Counted from the first letter of the stretch, positions 33,593 through 44,124 are shown. The stretch is DNA of 56,473 bases from CAYPLH01 sp964411505 (GCA_964411505.1 CAYPLH010000024.1:1-56473), one strand, 5' to 3'. Notes: generated from the sequence alone by a model not told the origin. Numbers and translations are program-made.

Positions 33593-35221
33593 ATGACGAA
33601 GCATCCCAATGTACTAATTTTATTTACTGATCAGCAAAGGTATGATACCATTCATTATGCAGGTCATGAGCACATGATAACTCCAAACTTAGATAGATTA
33701 GCGGAAGAGGGATGTCTTTATAGATTTGCTCATTCCACAAATCCAGTGTGCATGCCTGCACGACATGACTTAATGACAGGACTTTCTGGGCGAGCTCATG
33801 GATATTTCGAAAATGGGCCTAAACCTATTAAAGACTATAGTATTCCTACATTGCCAAGAATCTTTTCTGAAAATGGATATAGAACTGCAGCTATTGGGAA
33901 GATGCATTTTTGTCCAAAAAGAATGCATCATGGATTTGATGAAATGTACCTAATGGAAGAACTTCCAAAATCAAGACAGATAGATCAATATGCACAATTC
34001 TTAAAAGAGAATGGATTAGTGCAGTTGCAGAACATTCATGGTGTACGTCCTCATATATACCATTTGCCTCAGAATGCACTTATGGAAGAAAAATATCATG
34101 GTTCCACTTGGGTTGCTGATAAGGTTATAGAGTGGTTGGAGAATAATCAGGAAAATCCATTTTTTTTGATTGCAGGATGGATACACCCTCATCCGCCGTG
34201 GGGACTACCGCCTGAATATCAATCCTTGTATAAGGAAAAAAATATTCCGGAACCAATACCGTTATCAAGAGAATTTCCTTTCAGGAAGCAAAAAAGTAAT
34301 TGGTATGGGGATTGGGACACTGAAGAAGAGAAACGCAATATCAGGAAAGCTTACTTTGGTGCAGTTACTATGACTGAACACAACATAGGCAGGGTATTGG
34401 ATTATCTTAAGGAGAAGGGAACAATTGATGATACTTTAATCATCTTCACATCCGACCATGGAGAAATGCTCCAGGACAAAGGGTTATATACAAAATCGCT
34501 CCCATATGAAAGCAGCGTAAGGATTCCTATGATTGTAAGATATCCTGAAAGTTTTGAGCCGGGTATTACAAAAGATGACTTTGTTGATTTGTTTGATGTG
34601 TTACCTACATGCTTGGATGTATGTGGATTATCTTATGCTGATGATAAGCAAAAGCTTGCTGGAAATTCCCTGTGCAATGAGGAAATTGTGAGGTCTAGGA
34701 AATATCAAACAGCTTCTTTTGGAACCGGTAAAAAACGCTGGGTTATGGTACGCGAAGAGCGATATAAGTATATATATTGGTATAATGGCGGAACAGAAGA
34801 GATGTATGATATGAAAAATGATCCACAGGAAATTAATAATATCTTAAGGTGTGAAAACTATCCGCTACAGATATACAATGAACTAAAAACAAGAGCTATA
34901 GAATATGAAAAGGAATGGGGACCTGAAGAATGTATTCAAAATAACAATATGGTAGAGTTGGAAAGTGAGCTATTTGTTGTACATAAAGGTTCAAAATTCC
35001 CTGCGGGATCTAATAGTCAGTTTCAGTATTTTGATGAACGTACTCCAGATGAAAGAGGAGAACAGTTTTTAAAAGAAATTGAATCTGCATATTATAATGA
35101 GCTAAGCTGCAATAAATGTCTTAATGAAGTTAATAATGAAAAAAAGTGGAGAGAGAATTTTCAAGGTAACTGGAAGAAGTTTGGGGGAAATGTAAAATTT
35201 GAGAATAAGCTATTTAAATAG
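33593..35221 (+). CDS. Sulfatase (type I, formylglycine-dependent), second gene
   Basis: A 542-residue sulfate-ester hydrolase. Cys53 in C-M-P-A-R is the formylglycine position, followed by LMTGLSG. TDQQ at the N-terminus and TSDHGEMLQDKGLYTK supply metal ligands. It is 100 residues longer than the sulfatase at 22652 and clearly a different subfamily. There is no signal peptide. ATG 33593 is chosen because AGGAG ends 8 bases before it. A TATAAT-like hexamer at about 33566 may allow separate transcription. It is followed after 19 bases by the lyase gene. Confidence 0.92.
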   Translation: MTKHPNVLILFTDQQRYDTIHYAGHEHMITPNLDRLAEEGCLYRFAHSTNPVCMPARHDLMTGLSGRAHGYFENGPKPIKDYSIPTLPRIFSENGYRTAAIGKMHFCPKRMHHGFDEMYLMEELPKSRQIDQYAQFLKENGLVQLQNIHGVRPHIYHLPQNALMEEKYHGSTWVADKVIEWLENNQENPFFLIAGWIHPHPPWGLPPEYQSLYKEKNIPEPIPLSREFPFRKQKSNWYGDWDTEEEKRNIRKAYFGAVTMTEHNIGRVLDYLKEKGTIDDTLIIFTSDHGEMLQDKGLYTKSLPYESSVRIPMIVRYPESFEPGITKDDFVDLFDVLPTCLDVCGLSYADDKQKLAGNSLCNEEIVRSRKYQTASFGTGKKRWVMVREERYKYIYWYNGGTEEMYDMKNDPQEINNILRCENYPLQIYNELKTRAIEYEKEWGPEECIQNNNMVELESELFVVHKGSKFPAGSNSQFQYFDERTPDERGEQFLKEIESAYYNELSCNKCLNEVNNEKKWRENFQGNWKKFGGNVKFENKLFK

Positions 35222-35240
35222 GCTTATAGGAGGGATATCT

Positions 35241-38200
35241 ATGATATTAAAAAAAGTTGTATCGACAGTGATAATAGTGTGTTTGCTTTTGACTTTGTTG
35301 TTTAATGTAAGCGCTCTTTCAGAAAAAACAACAGAAGATTTTTTTCCTGCTTTTCCGGGAGCGGAAGGATACGGTGCCAAAACAGCAGGAGGGCGTTCCT
35401 TTGCAAATCCGGAATATCCTAATCAGAAGGCAGTAGTGCTTCATGTAACGAATTTAAATGATTCAGGTTCTGGAAGCTTTCGTGACTGTGTAACAAGAGA
35501 CTTGCCAAATAATGCTCCGCGCTATGTGGTTTTTGATGTTGGTGGGACAATACAACTGGAATCGTCGATTATCATTACAAAACCTTTTATCACTATAGCA
35601 GGTCAAACAGCGCCGGGAGATGGAATCTGTTTCATCAAATGGGATCTCGGAGTTCAGACTCATGATGTTATTATCCGCGGGATTCGCGTGCGGCCAGGAG
35701 ATGCATCTGGTCCATCATCCGATAATGTAGCTACTTTTAACGGTCCGGATGGAATAAAGATTCAAGGAAAAAACAAACCGGAATGGGATGATGTTTATAA
35801 TATCATTTATGACCATTGCTCCATTAGCTGGAGTATGGATGAGAATATTTCACTGTGGTATTCTCCTCTATCTGACATAACCATACAATACTGCATTTCC
35901 AGTGAGGGGTTAAGCAACTCCTATCATAAGGAGAATTATCAGCTTCAATCGCATAGTATGGGAGTAATAGTCGGACCTAACACAAGAAAGCTATCTCTTC
36001 ATCATAATATTTTTGCTACAAATAATAATCGAAACCCAAGAATAGCGGAAGGTACCGAGGTTGAGTTAATAAACAATGTAATTTACAACTGGGGCGCAGA
36101 CGGAACACAAATTGCTTCTTCGGGACCGGAACCCAGTATTACAAATATTATTAATAATTATTACAAAGGCGGACCGGAGACAGGTAAAAATAATATGGGT
36201 ATGACCATTTATATGCTGGCCGAGGGAAGCCGTGTTTATGCAAGTGGAAATGTAGGTCCAGGTGAATATGAAAATATTAGCGACCAGTGGAACCTTGTCA
36301 CAGGTACTGTACAATATCGTACCTATTTGCCGGCAGTTGTTCCGTCAGGCATTACAACTCAGAGTGCAAAATCCGCTTATGAGACTGTTTTGAACAATGC
36401 TGGGTGCATTGCTCCTAAAAGAGACTTTACAGATGAACGCATTATAAAAGATATTACTAATGGAACTGGCAATAAGGTAGACTATCAGCTAAATGAAAAG
36501 GGAGAAAAAGGATATCCTATCTATGTTGATGGAGAAAAGCTTTTAGATACTGATGATGACGGAATTCCTGATGAGTGGGAAAAGAAAAAAGGATTGAATC
36601 CTAATGTTCTTGATTCTACTGAACTTGCCCCGAGCGGATATATGTGGATCGAAGAGTATGCCAATTCCTTAATCCCCATGTCAGCTTATTCTTCGGAAGA
36701 TGCAGTTGTGTATGCTAATGACCCAGTAGAATATAAAGGTTTGACCAGCCAAAATGTATACATCAATGTTGATAAAGAAAAACAGGAACATTTTGACAAG
36801 GCTGTTATTATCGGAGGCAGGACTATGGTTTCGCCTTTTGAGCTCTTTGAAAAACTGGGTGCAGTTGTTCAATGGAACACCGGAAGTAATACAATAAGCA
36901 TCAGTAAGAAGAACAGGTCGGTACAAGTATTTTTGAAAGAAGAATATGCCATAGTTGATGGCGATAAGAGGGTACTGGATGTGTCGGCTAAGATAGTAAA
37001 CGGCAGACCAATGGTGCCACTTAGATTTGTTTGCGAGGCTTTAGAGCTAGCAGTAGAATGGGATGAAAAGAGTAGAACTGTGAATATATCTACTGATGAC
37101 TGGGCTTTGTCAGATGAACTCCCTTCGGGCTTTCCATATGACATATTGCCTACTGATGATGTGTATGTCAGAGATGGAAATAATGCAGACAATAATTATG
37201 CAAAGGAAAGCACAGTTGTTGTAAAAGAAGGAGGAGACGGCTATAAAAGGCTTGGTTACATGAAATTTGATCTTAGCAGTCTATCAGCAGAAAGCTTATT
37301 GATGGCCAGGGTCAAGCTATTTGTAAATGATCTTCAAGGAGGAGGACCGGTTACAGTAAAGATTTATGCTGTAGAGGATGACAACTGGAATGAAAATGAG
37401 ATCACGTGGAACACAAAAAAAGATTTTGGAAAAAAGATTGCAGAGGTTAACATAAAGGAAGAAAATACTGGGATAATCATTGATGTTACTGAGTATATGC
37501 TAGAGCAAATACAAAAAGACAAAACCGCAACAATTGGTATTATGGGGTCAGTTGAAGAAAACCTGTCGGCAACTTTTAACAGTAAGGAAAGAGATAATGC
37601 ATCTCTGCTGGAGATTGTAAGCACTATAGAAATTCCTTCATTAGCGCCGATGCCTGTTGTTGAAGAAGTGCCGGAAATTACAGCCCATGCCAATGTAAAT
37701 TTAAAGGATACTACTGTGATCCAAGCCGAAGATACGACTATCAAGTTGGGCGGATTTGAAAAACAGCATCAGGGATTCACAGGTATCGGATATGTCAATT
37801 ATAACAATGTAGTTGGAAGCAGTATAGAATGGACAGTCAAAGCACTTGATAAGGGCAGCTATTATTTGACCCTTGTATATGCAAATGGCGGTACTGATGA
37901 CCGGCCAATGGATATACAGGTAAATGGACAAACGCTCCATAGTTCTGTCAAATTTCCCAGCAATGGAGGTTGGACAGGATGGAATCCCCTTGGTATGTGG
38001 ATAGATCTTGAGGCAGGTTATAATATAATACGGGCGGTTGCTATATCAGAGGGTGGCGGGCCTAATGTTGATATGGTTATTATGTCTGCTGATGAAAAAG
38101 CAGCTGCAGAAGTTTTTATCCCGGTTATTGAGCCAACACCTATACCAACACCTGTACCAACACCTACACCTCCTCTTGTGCCCCCAACTGGCGATGCTGC

Positions 38201-39227
38201 AGAGGATATATACTATATAGAGGCTCTTGCGGACACATACATCCGAGGAGGAGAGCATATGGATTTAAGCTTCGGTGCTGATGCTATAATCGACATTAAG
38301 GAAGGACCGGATGATAAGTATAAACGGCATGCGTATTACAAATTTGATTTGAGCAGCTTATCTTCGAATGAGTGCAGCAGCGCAGTTTTCACGGTGAATG
38401 TAAACAAGCTACAAAAAGGAGGTCCTTGTACGGCGGTTGTATACGGCATAGAAAATGACAACTGGGAAGAAGCAGATTTAACTTGGAGCAATGCACCTAA
38501 GCTGGGAGAAAAAATTGCTGATGCAGTGTTTGCTGCCGAAGGAAAAGCCGAGATAGATCTTACCGATTATGTAAACAGCCAGCTTGCGGGAGATAAGATA
38601 GTATCTTTCTGTATAAAAGGCATCCTTGAAGAAAATCTTACCATCACATTGGACTCAAAGGAAGGAGTAGCTAAACCTTCGCTTGAAGTGGTAACAAAAA
38701 AGCCCGTTCCTGTGAGTGGAGCATACTATATAGAGCCCGCAAGTGACACATACGTTCAAGGCGGAGATAACATGGATGTTAACTTCGGGGTAGTGAAGTT
38801 GTTAGAAATTAAAGAAGGTGCAGAGGATAAGTACAAACGGCATGCATACTATCAATTTGATTTGAGTTCATTGAGTCAAAAAGAATGCAGCAGTGCAATA
38901 TTTACAGTAAATGTAATTGATTTGCAAAAAGGAGGACCGTGTACGGTATTACTCTACAGTGTTGAAGATGATAATTGGGAAGAAACTGCACTGACATGGA
39001 ATACGAAGCCAGCGGTGGGAGAAGAATTAGTCTCATTTGTATTAACCGATAAGGGAAAAGCCGACATTGATATTACGGATTATATAAATCAGGAACTGGC
39101 CGGTGACAAATTAGCATCCTTCTGTATAAAAGGGCTTAGGGAAGAAAACCTGACGATTAAATTGGATACAAAAGAAGGGAGCGTAAAACCAATGCTTGAA
39201 GTGTCAATGGGACAACTGTCTAAGTGA
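35241..39227 (+). CDS. Secreted pectate-lyase-like protein with multiple carbohydrate-binding modules
   Basis: A 1328-residue exported enzyme, beginning with a signal peptide (KKVVSTVIIVCLLLTLLFNVSA). The right-handed beta-helix lyase domain covers about 35-410: it opens FPGAEGYGAKTAGGR and holds the likely catalytic Arg in NNRNPRI. A calcium-type DTDDDGIPDEWE motif is at about 436. A copper-amine-oxidase-N-like domain is at 500-620, then a CBM96/DNRLRE module (633-800), a CBM35-like module (813-950), a Pro/Thr linker (966-985) and two more CBM96 modules (988-1327). No dockerin or anchor is visible. It likely cuts a pectin-like polymer outside the cell. Confidence 0.85.
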   Translation: MILKKVVSTVIIVCLLLTLLFNVSALSEKTTEDFFPAFPGAEGYGAKTAGGRSFANPEYPNQKAVVLHVTNLNDSGSGSFRDCVTRDLPNNAPRYVVFDVGGTIQLESSIIITKPFITIAGQTAPGDGICFIKWDLGVQTHDVIIRGIRVRPGDASGPSSDNVATFNGPDGIKIQGKNKPEWDDVYNIIYDHCSISWSMDENISLWYSPLSDITIQYCISSEGLSNSYHKENYQLQSHSMGVIVGPNTRKLSLHHNIFATNNNRNPRIAEGTEVELINNVIYNWGADGTQIASSGPEPSITNIINNYYKGGPETGKNNMGMTIYMLAEGSRVYASGNVGPGEYENISDQWNLVTGTVQYRTYLPAVVPSGITTQSAKSAYETVLNNAGCIAPKRDFTDERIIKDITNGTGNKVDYQLNEKGEKGYPIYVDGEKLLDTDDDGIPDEWEKKKGLNPNVLDSTELAPSGYMWIEEYANSLIPMSAYSSEDAVVYANDPVEYKGLTSQNVYINVDKEKQEHFDKAVIIGGRTMVSPFELFEKLGAVVQWNTGSNTISISKKNRSVQVFLKEEYAIVDGDKRVLDVSAKIVNGRPMVPLRFVCEALELAVEWDEKSRTVNISTDDWALSDELPSGFPYDILPTDDVYVRDGNNADNNYAKESTVVVKEGGDGYKRLGYMKFDLSSLSAESLLMARVKLFVNDLQGGGPVTVKIYAVEDDNWNENEITWNTKKDFGKKIAEVNIKEENTGIIIDVTEYMLEQIQKDKTATIGIMGSVEENLSATFNSKERDNASLLEIVSTIEIPSLAPMPVVEEVPEITAHANVNLKDTTVIQAEDTTIKLGGFEKQHQGFTGIGYVNYNNVVGSSIEWTVKALDKGSYYLTLVYANGGTDDRPMDIQVNGQTLHSSVKFPSNGGWTGWNPLGMWIDLEAGYNIIRAVAISEGGGPNVDMVIMSADEKAAAEVFIPVIEPTPIPTPVPTPTPPLVPPTGDAAEDIYYIEALADTYIRGGEHMDLSFGADAIIDIKEGPDDKYKRHAYYKFDLSSLSSNECSSAVFTVNVNKLQKGGPCTAVVYGIENDNWEEADLTWSNAPKLGEKIADAVFAAEGKAEIDLTDYVNSQLAGDKIVSFCIKGILEENLTITLDSKEGVAKPSLEVVTKKPVPVSGAYYIEPASDTYVQGGDNMDVNFGVVKLLEIKEGAEDKYKRHAYYQFDLSSLSQKECSSAIFTVNVIDLQKGGPCTVLLYSVEDDNWEETALTWNTKPAVGEELVSFVLTDKGKADIDITDYINQELAGDKLASFCIKGLREENLTIKLDTKEGSVKPMLEVSMGQLSK

Positions 39228-39297
39228 AATCCGTTTTATAGAGGGTATGAAAAAGGTAAAGCTTGTATCTAGTGAACCTGATTGATACTGTCATAAT

Positions 39298-39333
39298 AAA
39301 GGGCATTATCCTTTGTGATAGTGCCCTTTTATA
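39298..39333 (+). terminator. Rho-independent terminator after the lyase gene
   Basis: AAAGGGCATTATC (39298-39310) pairs with GATAGTGCCCTTT (39317-39329) with one mismatch, followed by TTT. It ends the unit that begins with the importer genes, about 70 bases after the lyase stop. Confidence 0.75.
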
Positions 39334-39385
39334 AGAAAAGAAGTGTAAATTTAACAATTAACTTATTACAGACGGGAGAATAAAA

Positions 39386-41770
39386 ATGTGTAAGGAGCAA
39401 CGGAAGCTTATTTTGAAAGAAAAAAAAGACGGGCTAAGCTGGAATACGGACCATGTTGTTCTATCGGCATCCTTTGGTGTCGATTTGGCAATTGTTTCGC
39501 AGCGGGAAGAGTTTGAATGTGTTTCCTCCGATTCATGGACATTTTTAAGCCGTGAAAAAAAAGAATGCGATGATAGGATTGATGACAGCGATACATTGAT
39601 TGCAGATACTTTCTTTTTAGAGGATATATATATAGTTAGGGAAGTTTGCTTTAACAGAAATGATATTTCTGATTTTAGAATAAGGCTAATAATAAGCAAT
39701 AAAGGCAGCAGGGAAATTAAATTAAAAAAGCTGATTCCTCTTTTGGTCAAGGGGGCGCAAAATCTTTTGATTGGAGACCGGCAGGCAGGAGAATGGGCTT
39801 TTTACCGGCAGGGGCGGGATAAGAACAACATGCCCTCTGTTTGTATTCTCGGCAGGAAGGATGATGCATATAAAGATGCACTATCCGGCATGAACGAAAG
39901 CGGACAAGGTCTTGACAGCATAGATGAAAATTTGCCGGATGTTCTTGTTAGCGATGAGCTTACAATAATAAAGGGCAACAGTGGAAATGGACCGGGAAGT
40001 CTGTTGGTAGGCTTTTTAACAGGGGCTGATCAACTGGTGGAATGCACTCTCGAAACAGAAAGGGTGACAAATCAATTTATTAAGCTTTCGGCAGCATGCT
40101 TTATGGACGGCATAATTTTAGGGCCGGGGCAATCACGCGCAAGCGAATGGATACGGCTGGATGCCAGAGAGGATACATTTTTCGCAATAGAAGCATATGC
40201 GAAAACAAAAGCAAAGATTTACGGAGCCAGGAAATCAAAAACTCCTCCGTCTGTATATAGTACATGGTCATATTATGGGGGAACTGTTACATATGAGGAT
40301 ATTTCTACAAATATAAAAGCTTTAACCGACAATAAAATTAAAGCTGATGTCTTTCAGATTGATGGCGGATGGCGTGAAGATGCCGGTGATTGGGAGCCTA
40401 ACCACAAATTTCCTATGGGTATGAAGGTCGTTGCAGAGGAAATAAAAAAAGCAGGCTTTGTTCCTGGAATTTGGACATCTCCTTTTCTTACAGGTAAGAA
40501 ATCCAAGCTGACGGAGGAAAAACCTGATTGGCTACTTAGAAAAAGTAACGGTGAGCCAGTTGACTTTTTTACGGGTAAAAGCGATTATTATGTGCTTGAT
40601 ATAACCCATCCGGAGGTTTTAAAATGGTTTGAAAGCTTGTATCAAAAGCTTACTCATGAATGGGGATATACCTATCATAAGCTTGATTTTACCAGGGCGG
40701 CAATTAACAAATCTGATTATGAATATTATGATAAGAGCCTAACAAGGGCACAGGCATATAGAAATGCTGTAAAAACGATTAGAAGAGGAATGGGTGAAGA
40801 AGCGTATGTTGTAATGTGCGGAGGATTATACGATCCGATAGTTGGATTGGTTGATGCACAACGTTCAGGCTCGGATGTTGTCAGTATGTGGGATAGACCT
40901 GAGGATCAAAAAAGAGGTAAAATGGCACCCTTTACAATAAAGCAGAACCTCTTGCGGTATTGGATGAATGAGCTGTGGGATAATGACCCTGATTCGCTCA
41001 TGGTAAGAAGAAGAAAAGAGAGGTTCAGAGAATTACACTTAAGCTTGGGATTGTTAAATGATGAGGAAGTGAAAGTAACAGCTTTAAATCAATACTTAGG
41101 TGGCGGGATAATTTGCTTCACCGAACCGATGCACGAGATAGAAGCGGACAGAATGGGGCTTTTGAGACATGTCATACCTTCTATGGGTCAGACTGCTATA
41201 CCCCGTGACATGTTTTTGGGCAATAGATTTCCTGAGATCATTGATATGGAAGTGGAACCACTTGCTGTAAGCATGGGTAAATGGCATACGGTTGCTGTTG
41301 TTAACTGGGAGGATCATCCTAAGGATATGAGTGTTTTGTTGGATGAGGAGTTGGTTGGAGAGTATATTGAAAAGGACAAAAAGTATAGTATATCAGAATT
41401 TTGGAGTGGAGACATATTTAAAGGAGTAGGTTACAAAGAAGAAATAACCTTGGGAGAGATACCGGCACATTCTGCGGTACTTCTTAGAATAGCTTTGGAA
41501 GAAGATGATATTCCAATGTTATTATATGCAAATGGACATTTCTCCATGGGAGGAAGAGAAATCGTAAAGTGGGATTATACGGGCAGGAGCTTGGAAATTC
41601 GTGTGAACTGGGATTGGGATTATCCGGTTGAATTTATTATTCAAGCGCCTCAAGGGAAGAAATGGATTAGTGATATGCCCTATTGCTTTATCGATGAAAG
41701 CAAAAAGGAAATAGTAAAGGTTCATCTTGAAAAAAGGTATAATGGGATGGTTTCTTTGAAGTTACTGTAA
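39386..41770 (+). CDS. Alpha-galactosidase, glycoside hydrolase family 36
   Basis: A cytoplasmic 794-residue enzyme releasing terminal alpha-linked galactose. An N-terminal beta-sandwich covers about 1-290. The barrel starts at SVYSTWSYYGG; FQIDGGWREDAGDW is the family motif. Asp434 in KLDFTRA is the likely nucleophile and Asp497 in RSGSDV the acid/base. GGGAG precedes the ATG. It follows the lyase terminator, so it has its own transcript, perhaps shared with the DUF5060-type gene 70 bases later. Related GH36 proteins also act on N-acetylgalactosamine, so the precise sugar is open. Confidence 0.88.
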   Translation: MCKEQRKLILKEKKDGLSWNTDHVVLSASFGVDLAIVSQREEFECVSSDSWTFLSREKKECDDRIDDSDTLIADTFFLEDIYIVREVCFNRNDISDFRIRLIISNKGSREIKLKKLIPLLVKGAQNLLIGDRQAGEWAFYRQGRDKNNMPSVCILGRKDDAYKDALSGMNESGQGLDSIDENLPDVLVSDELTIIKGNSGNGPGSLLVGFLTGADQLVECTLETERVTNQFIKLSAACFMDGIILGPGQSRASEWIRLDAREDTFFAIEAYAKTKAKIYGARKSKTPPSVYSTWSYYGGTVTYEDISTNIKALTDNKIKADVFQIDGGWREDAGDWEPNHKFPMGMKVVAEEIKKAGFVPGIWTSPFLTGKKSKLTEEKPDWLLRKSNGEPVDFFTGKSDYYVLDITHPEVLKWFESLYQKLTHEWGYTYHKLDFTRAAINKSDYEYYDKSLTRAQAYRNAVKTIRRGMGEEAYVVMCGGLYDPIVGLVDAQRSGSDVVSMWDRPEDQKRGKMAPFTIKQNLLRYWMNELWDNDPDSLMVRRRKERFRELHLSLGLLNDEEVKVTALNQYLGGGIICFTEPMHEIEADRMGLLRHVIPSMGQTAIPRDMFLGNRFPEIIDMEVEPLAVSMGKWHTVAVVNWEDHPKDMSVLLDEELVGEYIEKDKKYSISEFWSGDIFKGVGYKEEITLGEIPAHSAVLLRIALEEDDIPMLLYANGHFSMGGREIVKWDYTGRSLEIRVNWDWDYPVEFIIQAPQGKKWISDMPYCFIDESKKEIVKVHLEKRYNGMVSLKLL

Positions 41771-41839
41771 CTTTTTTTGCGATTCCGCCCTATAAAAGAA
41801 GATAATATGCTGCGTGCACGAAAAAGAGGAGTGGATTTA

Positions 41840-43360
41840 ATGAGTGAATTGTGGTATAAAGCTGGCCAATATAATCCTGTGGATATTGAGATTAAAGGGA
41901 GTTGTTGTGTAGAAAACCCATACTATGCTGATGTTACAGGCAGCTTTCAGGGACCTTGCGGCAAATCTATTTCGGTTCCGGGTTTTTATGATGGTGATGG
42001 TATATGGAAAGTCCGATTTTCTCCATTAAGCACAGGTCTATGGAAATATACCATATCATCGCCACACATTTTAATAGAGCAACCATACGGATACATTCAA
42101 TGTATAGAAAACGAAAACGTAAATATTCATGGGGGTCTTGAGATTAACCCTGAAAATCCTTATCATTTTGAATATGAGGATGGTACAAAATACTTTCTGT
42201 TAGGTTATGAATGTAATTGGTTGTGGGCATTAGGGTTTGATGACAAAAATGTTCAAAAGGTTAAGGAATTTATTAAACAAATAAAATCCTATAGCTTTAA
42301 CCATATCTTTATAAACCTTTATGCTCATGATACATCATGGTGTAATGGTGTTACCTCTATTAAGGATTATGGTCCGCCGAAGCACTATCTGTGGGAAGGA
42401 ACAAATGAAAATCCTGAGTTTGGATACTTAAACATGGCGTTTTTCCGCAATTTGGATAGAGTGGTAAAATGCCTGATGGAAGAGGGGATTATAGCCCATT
42501 TATATTTTAAGGCATATAATAAAAAAGTAAATTGGCCTTTAAAATATTCAGTTGAAGAAGAACTGTATTTTAAGTATATTGCATCAAGATACCAAGCATT
42601 TTCTAACATAGTTTGGGACTTCTCTAAAGAAGCCTTTCATGAGACCGATAAGGAGTATATAAAAAGCAGAATCAATCTTGTTAAAGAATGTGATGCCTAT
42701 CATAGACTTTTTACAATACATGATGACAGATATTACAGCAGTAATGAAAAATATAATGAAAGCATAGATTTTATCACCCTGCAGCAGCATAGTGATTTTT
42801 ACACATCTATCCTTCTGGAAAGACAAAAGAGGAAATGGCCTGTTCTAAATGCCGAATTTGGGTATGAACCAGGTCCTTTAGGAAGTGATGACTTAACTTA
42901 TCAAGTAGGTCATAGCCCTGAAGAAATTATAAGACGAGCATACCATATTGTAATGGCAGGTGGTTACCCAGGTTACTATTATACCTATACTGCATGGGAT
43001 GTTATTGATTATAGTTATATTCCCAAAGGATATGCTTATTTAAAAATTTTATATGATATTTTTACTTCGGTTAACTGGTGGGAGTTTGAGCCCCATCCCG
43101 AGGTGTGTTGCTGGCACGGAAAATGCTTGGCTCGACTAGAAAAAGAATACCTTGCATATTTTGAAGCAAATGAAACGTGTGTGCTTAATTTATGGACTAA
43201 GAACACAAAGTTTAAAACAATTTGGATCAATGCTTTTACAGGAGAAAAACTTGATGAGAATCTGGTGAAACCTAAAGTTCACCCTGATTCGCCGCAGCTT
43301 TATATATTTAGAAGCCCGTTTGATAATGCCCCAGGAATACTGCATATATTAATGGAATAG
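41840..43360 (+). CDS. DUF5060/DUF4038-type glycoside hydrolase (apiosidase-like)
   Basis: A 506-residue cytoplasmic protein. The N-terminal beta-sandwich (about 10-95; VPGFYDGDGIWKVRFSP, GLWKYTI) is of the DUF5060 type. The barrel begins FEYEDGTKYFLLGYECNWLWAL and contains NHIFINLYAHD, NIVWDFSKEA and PVLNAEFGYE, whose Glu is a candidate nucleophile. The family includes apiosidases acting on rhamnogalacturonan-II side chains, which would suit a pectin-directed locus. ATG 41840 is chosen because AGAGGAG lies just before it. It converges on the AbiE-type genes. Confidence 0.7.
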   Translation: MSELWYKAGQYNPVDIEIKGSCCVENPYYADVTGSFQGPCGKSISVPGFYDGDGIWKVRFSPLSTGLWKYTISSPHILIEQPYGYIQCIENENVNIHGGLEINPENPYHFEYEDGTKYFLLGYECNWLWALGFDDKNVQKVKEFIKQIKSYSFNHIFINLYAHDTSWCNGVTSIKDYGPPKHYLWEGTNENPEFGYLNMAFFRNLDRVVKCLMEEGIIAHLYFKAYNKKVNWPLKYSVEEELYFKYIASRYQAFSNIVWDFSKEAFHETDKEYIKSRINLVKECDAYHRLFTIHDDRYYSSNEKYNESIDFITLQQHSDFYTSILLERQKRKWPVLNAEFGYEPGPLGSDDLTYQVGHSPEEIIRRAYHIVMAGGYPGYYYTYTAWDVIDYSYIPKGYAYLKILYDIFTSVNWWEFEPHPEVCCWHGKCLARLEKEYLAYFEANETCVLNLWTKNTKFKTIWINAFTGEKLDENLVKPKVHPDSPQLYIFRSPFDNAPGILHILME

Positions 43361-43378
43361 GGTTACAAAGGTTGCGGT

Positions 43379-44122
43379 TCAAATATCATCCCAATTTTGA
43401 GTATTGTTATTCCAAATACGCGGTGTTTTATCTTGTAGGGCAAATGGATAAATAAATTTAATCAGGTATGAATAAACATCTTTAAAAAGGGGTTTATCTT
43501 CAATCCCTTTCAACTTATTATAGGCATGCTTTACATCATCATGGCGGGAGTACAGTTCCGTAAATCCGCCAACAATGGCGGATTTGCTTTGAAGCAAATC
43601 ATGTATTTCTACCGTTTGCACTTCTAAACAATGTGCAAGTGCGTAAACATCAATTAAATCTTTTGCTCTCCGAAACAGGACAGGTTTTGATAGTACAGTG
43701 ATTTTATCAGCTAGTATTTCATTTGGCAAAACTCCTTTAATACCAATTTTGCCATAATAATAAACCCTACTTCCAAAGACAGGTTTTATGGAAATATCCA
43801 TCGACATGACTTCTTCATCCATAGTTTTCACTCGTATAGAGATACCTGCTGATTTATTTTCCCCATATTCCCTGATTGCGACTGCATGGAAATGCTCCTG
43901 CATATCCCCAAGTGACTGCTGTATCGTGTTTACTAAACCATCCATGGATGGTGGCGTATCTAGCCAATTTGCGTCGATATCAATTGTAGGTCTGTTAAGC
44001 AGGACAAATCTGTGTTCCGCTAAGATGAGTTTAGTGATTAAAGCGCCTTTGAAAACAATGGGGATACCAGCTTCGGAGATGTTTCCTAATACTTGGTACA
44101 TGAGATGTTCGTGTTTGTTCAT
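43379..44122 (-). CDS. AbiEii-type nucleotidyltransferase toxin
   Basis: The 247-residue toxin of a type IV toxin-antitoxin (abortive infection) pair. IVFKGALITKLIL near residue 22 and RPTIDIDANW near 44 form the nucleotidyltransferase motifs (G-A-L and the paired Asp). KITVLSKPVLFRRAKDLIDVYAL is the downstream family motif. Relatives transfer nucleotides onto tRNA or other targets and block growth. It starts 2 bases after the stop of the antitoxin-like gene, as is usual for abiEi-abiEii operons. No phage genes are near. Confidence 0.85.
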   Translation of the reverse strand: MNKHEHLMYQVLGNISEAGIPIVFKGALITKLILAEHRFVLLNRPTIDIDANWLDTPPSMDGLVNTIQQSLGDMQEHFHAVAIREYGENKSAGISIRVKTMDEEVMSMDISIKPVFGSRVYYYGKIGIKGVLPNEILADKITVLSKPVLFRRAKDLIDVYALAHCLEVQTVEIHDLLQSKSAIVGGFTELYSRHDDVKHAYNKLKGIEDKPLFKDVYSYLIKFIYPFALQDKTPRIWNNNTQNWDDI

Positions 44123-44124
44123 TG

